Positions 6,218 through 12,700 of a DNA stretch of 12,776 nucleotides are shown in pieces. Below the pieces are notes generated by a model that saw only the letters and a program-made list of their open reading frames with translations, was not told the origin of the DNA and ran no database searches. Origin of the DNA: Bacillota bacterium. Its GTDB lineage: Bacteria > Bacillota_A > Clostridia > Peptostreptococcales > Anaerovoracaceae. How positions within the stretch are numbered: position 1 is the stretch's first letter; each line of letters begins with the position of its first letter. The DNA is taken from the NCBI GenBank assembly GCA_017437925.1, contig JAFRWQ010000116.1, positions 1-12,776 of the forward strand. Reading direction: 5' to 3'. The translations under genes were made by a program, and so were the position numbers.

Positions 6218-6264
6218 CCTGTTGTCCCCGGACCTGTTGTGTTCGGCGGATAACGGGGTATAAT
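6218..6264 (+). promoter_or_regulatory. Candidate promoter of the Fe-S/sigma operon with a direct repeat
   Basis: TATAAT at 6259-6264 is a perfect -10, and TTGTGT (6237-6242) at 16 bases is a poor -35. CCTGTTGT occurs twice at 6218-6225 and 6233-6240, 15 bases apart, just upstream, as an activator site might. A nearby small dyad is CCCGG-TTT-CCGGG (about 6195-6205). The remaining 6152-6217 and 6265-6334 stretches show no gene. Confidence 0.5.
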
Positions 6265-6334
6265 ACTGTTAAGAAGACTTGTTTTTCGGCCCGCAAAGGC
6301 CCGATAACAGAGCCGGACCGCCGGCGGAGGGACC

Positions 6335-6994
6335 ATGCTGCTCTACTTTCCCAGCTGCAAATTCACGGGGCTGAGGCCCGAAATATCCCTGAAGGTCCAA
6401 AGCTATATGAAAAGCCGCGGAGCAAAGATCGCGGGCTGCTGCAGGCAGGGCTTTGGGCTGCCCGAAGCGGGGGATATTGCCGTCACCGTCTGCGAAAGCT
6501 GCAATTTAATTATCTCTGAGAACCGGCCGGGCCTTGAGCTCATGAGCCTTGCAGAATTCATAGACGCAGACGAAAACTTCGTCTTCCCCGATCTCGGCGG
6601 GGAAATGATCACCGTCCAGGACTGCCTGAGGGCCAAAAACAGGCCGAAGGAGCGGGCCGCGGTAAGAAGCCTTCTTCGCAAAATGAACTTTGAAGTCGTT
6701 GAGCTTGAAGGATATGACGGCCCCGAAGACGCTGAGGCAAGGAATTTCGACGGCGCCTGGCTTTACGCTCCCATGAACGCGGATAACCTTGCCCTTGCTC
6801 CCAAAAGCTTTTCAAAATATAATAATATGGTAACCCTTCTTCCCCCCGAAGAAGCGGAGCTTAAGCTCGGGGCTTACTGCAAACGCTTTGAGACCGAAAA
6901 GGTATGCTGCTACTGCAACACCTGTCTTGCCGGCCTTGAAAAGGGCCTCGGCGGGGGAAGGGCTTTTCACATAACCGAGCTCGTCTTTAAATAA
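6335..6994 (+). CDS. Cysteine-rich CCG-motif Fe-S protein, HdrB/HdrD-like, with degenerate second motif
   Basis: A 219-residue soluble protein with eleven Cys. The start ATG follows GGAGGG closely. The first half has FPSC (Cys8), GCC (Cys35-36) and VCESCN (Cys53, Cys56), i.e. C-x26-CC-x16-CxxC, matching the CCG cysteine-rich domain of heterodisulfide reductase-type subunits, except that the Gly after CC is Arg. The second half starts like the second motif, with TVQDCLRAKNRPKERAAVRSLL (pattern; Cys97), but where CCG is expected there is EGYDGPED. It ends with CCYCNTC (Cys191-197). In the known family two motifs hold noncubane iron-sulfur clusters, so here one cluster may be lost or altered. 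It is 58 bases upstream of a sigma factor with no terminator between, so it may be co-transcribed. The role, redox or sensing, is inferred. Confidence 0.65.
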   Translation: MLLYFPSCKFTGLRPEISLKVQSYMKSRGAKIAGCCRQGFGLPEAGDIAVTVCESCNLIISENRPGLELMSLAEFIDADENFVFPDLGGEMITVQDCLRAKNRPKERAAVRSLLRKMNFEVVELEGYDGPEDAEARNFDGAWLYAPMNADNLALAPKSFSKYNNMVTLLPPEEAELKLGAYCKRFETEKVCCYCNTCLAGLEKGLGGGRAFHITELVFK

Positions 6995-7052
6995 AGCGGG
7001 CCGGAATCCAGCGCAAGCACTTGAAAAAAGCACAGGGAAAGGAGGGAAGGCT

Positions 7053-7610
7053 GTGTCCGATGACCTGCTGTATCAAAAATACCTGGCCGGAGACCAATCG
7101 GCCGGCGATGAGCTGATGTTCAGGTACGGCGACATGCTCACAGCCTACCTGGACGGCTTCCTTCACAACGCCCATGACGCCGAAGACCTCATGCTCGACT
7201 GCTTCACCGTCATACTGGTGAACAAGCCCAAGATCGCGGAAGGCTGCTTTAAGGCCTACCTCTTCAAGGTGGCGAGAAACAAGGCCAACAGCCTGTGGAA
7301 GACCAGGTTCAGACGCCGGGAATTCAGCCTGGAAGATGAACCTGCCGAGGCTCTTTCGGCGCTGGATCCGTCCCCCGAAGACGGAATGATAAAAAACGAG
7401 CGCAGCGCCGTTCTTCAGCGCTGCCTTAAGCGCATAGCCCCCCAGTACCGGGAGGCCCTGTGGCTGGTATACATGACCGGCCTCAGCTACAAAGACGCCG
7501 CGGCGGTGCTGGGCTGCGGCGCGAAGAAGGTGGAGAACCTGCTGAACAACGGCAAGGCGAGGCTGCGCCTGGAACTTGAGAGAGAGGGTATCACCCATGC
7601 GGACATATGA
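7053..7610 (+). CDS. ECF-type RNA polymerase sigma factor
   Basis: A 185-residue protein starting at GTG 7053, with GGAGG at 7041-7045. Residues 5-85 match sigma region 2: LAGDQSAGDELMFRY, HDAEDLMLDCF, then KAYLFKVARNKA. Residues 115-175 match region 4, with LSYKDAAAVLGCGAKKVENLL as helix-turn-helix. Regions 1.1 and 3 are absent, as usual for extracytoplasmic-function sigma factors. It directs RNA polymerase to a small set of promoters. It overlaps the next gene, which encodes a small membrane protein that is the natural candidate for its anti-sigma factor, and it shares the run with a PrsW protease. No autoregulated promoter could be recognised. Confidence 0.93.
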   Translation: MSDDLLYQKYLAGDQSAGDELMFRYGDMLTAYLDGFLHNAHDAEDLMLDCFTVILVNKPKIAEGCFKAYLFKVARNKANSLWKTRFRRREFSLEDEPAEALSALDPSPEDGMIKNERSAVLQRCLKRIAPQYREALWLVYMTGLSYKDAAAVLGCGAKKVENLLNNGKARLRLELEREGITHADI

Positions 7611-7932
7611 ACAGCGAAAAGAAGAGCTCCACAGCAGGATGAAGGCCATGAGGCGGACGAAAGCCCGCCGCAGGTACGCGCTGCTGAGCGCCTCCGCCGG
7701 GGCCGCCTGCCTGGCCGTTACCATAGGTCTCGCTCTCTTTATCGCGGGCACTCCCATATCCGACCCATCCGTGGTGTCCGAAGGCGTTTCCGCCAGCATA
7801 TTCGCTTCCGGAGCCCTCCTCCGATACGCGGTCATCTCGATACTCGCATTCACTTTGGGGGCGCTTTTTACCGTATTCTGCTTCCGTCTGCGGGACCATC
7901 TGAAGGAGAGGGACGATGATCGACATAATTGA
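7597..7932 (+). CDS. Two-helix membrane protein, candidate anti-sigma factor
   Basis: A 111-residue protein. ATG 7597 is preferred over an upstream TTG at 7576 because it has GAGAGAGGG at suitable spacing; it overlaps the sigma gene end by 14 bases. The N-terminal 26 residues are strongly basic and helical (YEQRKEELHSRMKAMRRTK). TM1 is about 27-51, an external loop 52-74, TM2 75-97, and a charged tail follows. There is no HxxxCxxC zinc anti-sigma motif. A paralogue at 9289-9639 shares LHxxMxAMRRxK. Position directly after an ECF sigma factor and upstream of PrsW suggests that the basic helix binds the sigma factor and that the helices are protease substrate. This is an inference. The family seems to be common but uncharacterised beside sigma factors in gut Clostridia. 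Confidence 0.75.
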   Translation: MRTYEQRKEELHSRMKAMRRTKARRRYALLSASAGAACLAVTIGLALFIAGTPISDPSVVSEGVSASIFASGALLRYAVISILAFTLGALFTVFCFRLRDHLKERDDDRHN

Positions 7933-8530
7933 TAACGGGACCCAGATCGCCGTCCTGCTGATCTGCGCCGCAGTGACCCTTTACAGGGCCGCCGTTTGGC
8001 ACAGCAGGACCTGGACCCTCGCGTTCTTCTTCTTCGGGGTCTGGGCCATGGGCGATATCTACTGGATGGTCTGCTTGATGTTTTACGGCGATTCCCCCCA
8101 GATATCCGTCGTATCGGATCTGAGCTGGTACGCCACCTTCATCTTCCTCTACCTGCTGCTGAGGCGCACCGATCCTCCGGAGGAGATGGGGAAGCCGGGC
8201 CTGCTGCCGTGGCTGGGCGCGGTCTTTGCCGTCGCCATGTCGGTATTCTTCATGCGCTGGGGCGAGATATTGAACAATCTGTTCTACGCCGGCTTTATGA
8301 GCCTTATTCTTTTCGCGTCCATACGCAGGCTGCAGGACAAAAGCATTGCGGCAAAGTACCGCTTCCTTCCGCTGGTGTCGCTGATCTACTGCCTGCTGGT
8401 GTACTGCCTCTGGACGGCCTCGTGTTTCTGGAGCGACGAGGTTCTGATCCATCCGTACTACATATTCGATCTTCTGATCACCGCAAGCTTTTTCTTCTTC
8501 CTCGCCGCGGTGAGAAAGGCGGCGGAATGA
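7916..8530 (+). CDS. Seven-helix membrane protein of unknown function
   Basis: A 204-residue polytopic protein with ATG 7916, AAGGAGAGG at 7903-7911, and a 17-base overlap with the previous gene. About seven hydrophobic segments are visible (roughly 9-27, 33-56, 66-82, 97-115, 120-135, 150-168, 182-198), with short loops and a basic tail. Aromatic-rich helices (FFFFGVWAMGDIYWMV; PYYIFDLLITASFFFFLA) stand out. No enzymatic motif is recognised. Tight coupling to the ECF/anti-sigma-like pair and PrsW suggests it is a signal-receiving or regulatory membrane partner. It ends with an ATGA overlap to PrsW. Confidence 0.75.
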   Translation: MIDIIDNGTQIAVLLICAAVTLYRAAVWHSRTWTLAFFFFGVWAMGDIYWMVCLMFYGDSPQISVVSDLSWYATFIFLYLLLRRTDPPEEMGKPGLLPWLGAVFAVAMSVFFMRWGEILNNLFYAGFMSLILFASIRRLQDKSIAAKYRFLPLVSLIYCLLVYCLWTASCFWSDEVLIHPYYIFDLLITASFFFFLAAVRKAAE

Positions 8531-9156
8531 ATTATATAGAGAACACCTATATATGCCTGGCCGCGCCGCTGCTTTTGGCCATACTCTGCCTTCGCCGCGA
8601 GGGGAGAAGGGCCCTGGTCTTCCTTCTTGCCGGCATGACTGTCTGCCTGCTTTCGGCCTATGTCAGCACCTATCTTGCGGGCCTTCTTGAAATTGACCTG
8701 GCGACGGCTTCCCACGAGGTCTCGCCGGCGGTTGAGGAGATCATGAAGTCCCTTCCCATGCTGTTCTACCTTCTGGTCTTCGAGCCCGACAAAAGGGCCG
8801 CCATCACCGGCGCCCTGATGATATCGGTGGGATTTGCGACCTTTGAGAACGTCTGCTTCCTCACGTCCTACGGCACTTCTGAGCTCCTGCGCCTTCTGAT
8901 ACGGGGCTTCGGCACCGGGGCCATGCACGTTGTCTGCGGCATGATAGTCGCCGTCGGCCTCTTTTATCTCTGGGACCAGGTCTGGCTGCGGGTCGTTGGA
9001 GCCTTCGCTCTGCTCTGCTTTGTTATAACCTTCCACGCGGTCTTCAACGTATTCGTCAACCAGTCCGGCGCCGTCTTCTGGATAGGCAGCATGATACCCC
9101 TCACGCTGGTCGGCGTGTATCTTGCGGTCTTTCGCAAAAAGATGGACCTGTGGTAG
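8527..9156 (+). CDS. prsW-like: PrsW-family intramembrane metalloprotease
   Basis: A 209-residue membrane protein starting at ATG 8527 in an ATGA overlap with the previous gene. It shows the PrsW/CPBP-related signature in order: SPAVEEIMKSLP with Glu70-Glu71 and Lys74; GFATFENVCF with Glu107-Asn108; RGFGTGAMHVVCG with His134; and TFHAVFNVF with His170 and Asn174. These glutamates and histidines are the metal-binding and catalytic positions of the family. Around eight helices are predicted. In Bacillus subtilis PrsW makes the first cut in anti-sigma RsiW, releasing SigW. Here it sits in one operon with an ECF sigma factor and a small membrane protein, unlike in B. subtilis. The symbol reflects family only. 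Confidence 0.88.
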   Translation: MNYIENTYICLAAPLLLAILCLRREGRRALVFLLAGMTVCLLSAYVSTYLAGLLEIDLATASHEVSPAVEEIMKSLPMLFYLLVFEPDKRAAITGALMISVGFATFENVCFLTSYGTSELLRLLIRGFGTGAMHVVCGMIVAVGLFYLWDQVWLRVVGAFALLCFVITFHAVFNVFVNQSGAVFWIGSMIPLTLVGVYLAVFRKKMDLW

Positions 9157-9172
9157 ATGCGTAAGGCATCCC

Positions 9173-9193
9173 GCCCCTTCGGGGGCTTTTTTT
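9173..9193 (+). terminator. Intrinsic terminator after PrsW
   Basis: GCCCC-TTCG-GGGGC is a perfect hairpin with a UUCG tetraloop (9173-9186), followed directly by seven T residues. It closes the sigma/PrsW run. A smaller GATGC/GCATC dyad sits just upstream (about 9156-9170). Confidence 0.95.
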
Positions 9194-9243
9194 ATTGCCG
9201 CAATAAAATTTAAAAACGCTTAGTTTTTTTTCGAAAAACCGAC
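9190..9243. repeat. Cluster of AT-rich palindromes before the paralogue gene
   Basis: Three neighbouring dyads are seen: TTTTATTG-CCG-CAATAAAA (9190-9208, perfect eight-base arms), AAAAAC-GCTTA-GTTTTT (9212-9228) and TTTTT-CG-AAAAA (about 9227-9238). AATTTAAAAAC (9207-9217) recurs at 9657-9667 before the next gene, and AAAAACC occurs at 9234-9240 and 9662-9668. They could be operators or promoter parts. No clear sigma-70 or ECF -10 was identified. Confidence 0.45.
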
Positions 9244-9288
9244 ACTTAATGAGTGAAAGACATTTTCGGGAAGGAGGGATGTCCGGCG

Positions 9289-9639
9289 ATGAAAGCAGAA
9301 GAAAGGGTCACCGCGCTGCATGAGAAGATGGATGCCATGCGGCGCAGAAAGGAGATCCGTAAGACCCGGATCATCGGAGCGGCCAATGCATCGCTGGCCG
9401 CGTGCCTGGTCTTTCTAATATTCGGAGGAGGCACGGCTCATTTCGGCGGCACAGCCGGGATGTACAGCGGAGCGACCATGCTCTTTGAGAACGCGGGAGG
9501 CTATGTCCTCCTGGCCGTCGGAGCCTTTATGGCGGGCGTCATAGCCACGGTCCTGATCAAAAGAAGTCAGAAAATGAGAAAGGAACTGTCCGAAGAAGGG
9601 CAGAGGTCCGCCGAAGCCGGAGAAAAAGACGGATCCTGA
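9289..9639 (+). CDS. Paralogue of the two-helix anti-sigma-like protein
   Basis: A 116-residue protein. ATG 9289 is chosen because AAGGAGGG lies ten bases upstream; the in-frame GTG at 9253 has no ribosome site. N-terminal residues EERVTALHEKMDAMRRRKEI form a basic helix like that in the 7597-7932 product. TM1 is about 28-48, then a Gly-rich loop (GGGTAHFGGTAGMYSGATMLF, pattern) and TM2 70-90, followed by a longer charged tail (KRSQKMRKELSEEG). It lies after the PrsW terminator, without its own sigma factor, and 103 bases before a large secreted-protein gene with no terminator in the gap. It may be a second anti-sigma/PrsW client or an accessory to the secreted protein. Confidence 0.78.
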   Translation: MKAEERVTALHEKMDAMRRRKEIRKTRIIGAANASLAACLVFLIFGGGTAHFGGTAGMYSGATMLFENAGGYVLLAVGAFMAGVIATVLIKRSQKMRKELSEEGQRSAEAGEKDGS

Positions 9640-9742
9640 AAGACCGGGACGAAAACAATTTAAAAACCATTACGTTAGATCTTGATCAGGGACCCAGCCC
9701 CGAAAAAGCAGCCGGGACAGGACCCGGGAAGAGAGGAAGATC
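9640..9742 (+). promoter_or_regulatory. Leader between paralogue and secreted protein gene
   Basis: This 103-base gap has no gene and no intrinsic terminator. It repeats the AATTTAAAAAC element (9657-9667) seen in the previous gap, followed by CATTACGTTAG. The secreted protein's ribosome site is GAGAGGAAG at about 9731-9739. Co-transcription with the paralogue or an ECF-dependent promoter are both possible. Confidence 0.35.
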
Positions 9743-12700
9743 ATGAACACAAGTACCAGGAAACCTTTAAGCAGGGCTATCGCCGTGTTTGTGTGCGCGG
9801 TGCTCGTATGCGGCAGTCTGAGCCCCATGCTGGCGCAGAAGGCCTTCGCGGAGGACAGCAGCTCATATGCCAACGGGGAATCTATCTTTAACCGCATCGA
9901 GAATATGGCAAGCCAGGCCCCGGATGATTTTGACGTACAGAAAGATCCCTACGGCCACGGCATGAACAAGGAATTCATGCTGGCGACCCAGGACGAGCTC
10001 TTCGTTATTCAGGGCAACGGCACCGAAGCTTCAAACCCCGTTAAGGTCTATGATAATCTGAAGCAGGCCAACGAGTCCTCGTCACCCCTCTCGGAAGCTG
10101 AGAGCGTGACCAACCTGAGCAGCATCACCAACGATCTCTCATATGTCCAGATGGTGAGCTTCGATCCGGACAAGACCGGACGCAAGGACCACATCGCCGT
10201 ACTGGGCGTGAATTACTGGTATGACGGCAACACCGGCAATGCATATACGACCCTCAGCGTCTTTGACAAGAACGGAAACAGAGAGTTCTCAAAGACGGTG
10301 GGCAAAGCCGAATGGATGGAGCACCACGAGGGCGGAAACGACGATATGAGGGATTTCAACGCCATGAACTTCCTCTCCATAACCGCCGGCGATTTCAGGG
10401 GCACCGGAAGAGACTCCATCGTAATCTGGCAGTGCGTGGACAATAACAATTACGGCCTTTCCGAGTGGATCAAGGATCCCGATACGGGCACATATACATG
10501 CCCGTCCACCGATAAATATGACAATAACAAATATTATGTCGGTGAAAAAGCTCTGCTCCACGACAAGTATCCCGATATATACGCGACCTGGCTCAGCAAA
10601 AACAACAACCAGAACTGGGTCGACAACAAGCTCCACTGCCAGCTCAGGAGCGGCGATATCAACGGAGACGGACTGGACGATCTGATAGTCCTCAGCTACG
10701 TGAACAGAGTCACCCACGACTATCTCAATTCGTACAAGATGTATTCGCAGGTGACAGACCTTTACCGTCCCTGCCTTGCGGTACGCTACGGAGCGAAGAG
10801 CGCCGCGAATATGGTGAGCAGCTATGATACAAGGTACGGTATCTGGAAAGCCGACAACAGTGACAGGTCCCGGTGGACTTCCATGCTGGCCGGCGGTGTG
10901 GCCGTAGGCGATATAGACGGAGACGCTGTGGACGAGATAGTAGTCAGCGGTTTCAAGAACACCATCGAGGGAGAGAGCGGGAAGGAAGTGGACGATCCCT
11001 ATACCATCACCAAATCAAAAATGGTGACCGCGATCTTCGACGGAACGGGCGGAAGCCTGACCCAGCTGATGTTCAACTCGGATTTTGACACCAATGGCTG
11101 GACAAAGGGCGCCGACATAGGCGGTCTGTACGTCGCCGATACGGAGGGCGGAGATCAGTCCTGGCAGAGGACCGCGGTTGAGACCGTCGCGATCAACGGC
11201 AAAGCCAAAGCGAAGAATATATTCATCAACGGTGACCTTTACGCTTACAACGCTACAGCCAGATCGATCACCGTGGTCTATCAGCCGGCATATTTCTCCG
11301 AGACCGATCAATACTTCGGCAACTATGACGGCAATTTAGGCATGAGGGTGGCCGAGACATATTTCCGCTCCGTGGCGGTGGGCGTTTTCGACGGAAACGA
11401 AAACGACAGGGAGCAGATAGTCTACGTTCTCGGCGCCACTAAAAACGGGGATCCCGACAACGCCCTCTTCAAGATAGGCATGATGGGCGGAGTGTTTACG
11501 GACAGTCAGGGCCTGGCCGTGGATGAAGCGGTGTCCTGGTACAGCACCCTGGACGAACCCATGGAGAAGACCGTTTATCCGTCAGGCGGCAGCGCTTCCG
11601 CCAACGTCTGGGACCGTCTCAATTTCGCCGTCTGCGCCTGGGACTGCGACTGCGACGGTCTCCATGCCAAATACGTGCGCAAGGAATTCGTCTACACCGA
11701 TCCCCAGGTCATAGCGATCCTTCAGGCTCCTCCGTATTTCGAGGAGCTCAGGGGACAGACGGTGGGAAGCACTTCATATACCATCTCCAATTCCTACAGT
11801 TACGGCATCGGGACCGGCAAGAGCACTTCCTTCGGCATAGGCCTCGCGGTGGATCTGGGATCGCCCTGCTGCAAGATAAACTTCGGGGTAGACGCCAGGC
11901 AGGATTGGTCCCAGAGCTTCTCAAACTCTTTAACTACGACAGACGAATACACCTTTACAGCTGAAGGAGAAGACCAGGTCATAGTGAAGCGGACCCCGAT
12001 CACGATCTACATCTACCAGGTGGAGACCTTCGATGAATGGTCGGACGATAATACTTTCGCGCTTTCCTTCCCGGGCGTGTCCGCTTACGAGACTCTGAAC
12101 GCCAGGGACTACAACGATTACGTCGAATACTACAACAACAAGTATCAGGAACTGGCTGTGGAAGCCAACGCCCAGCGCGCCGCCAACGGGCTCGATCCGA
12201 TAAAGGCCGAGGATATCCCCCATCTCGATCTTCTTGAGGACCAGTGGCTGTTCAACGAAGGCGACCCCTTCTCCTACATGAGAAAGACCAGTGTCGTGAA
12301 CGGCCGCACGGTGCTTCAGTCTTCGCCCAACACCTTCGGGGTCGGCGAGAGCTCTACTTCATATTCCTGGAGCCAGGAGCACTCCCACGAGACCGAGGAG
12401 ACCTATGCCTTCGGATTCAGCTTCGACATCACTTTTATGCTGGGGGGCAAGGGCTTCGGATGGGAGATATTCGGAGGAGTGCATTCCTCCCTTGAGTACA
12501 TGAAGGAGTACAGCACCTCGGAGTCCAAGAGCGTCGGACAGGGCGTCAGCTGCGAGGTCGCGAACATGAAGCTCTCCGATCTTGAGGAGATAGGCATAAG
12601 CCCGGAGGCCGCTTCGGAGTACGGTTTCCAGTACCAGATGGTGAGCTGGCCTTCCAATCTGCCCAACGATTTCGATCTCGACGCCTACATCGCCGACAAC

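Noticed and set aside
6987..7853. A 288-codon minus-strand open frame over the sigma factor
   Set aside because: The opposite strand encodes a clear ECF sigma factor and the overlapping membrane protein, so this is a shadow.
7996..8526. In-frame upstream extension of the PrsW gene giving a 386-residue product
   Set aside because: The extra region overlaps the seven-helix protein in another frame and reads as basic low-quality sequence. The ATGA-coupled ATG at 8527 gives a normal PrsW length.
10289..10717. Minus-strand open frame within the secreted protein gene
   Set aside because: It is antisense to strong FG-GAP/VCBS-like repeats in the plus-strand frame and has no ribosome site.
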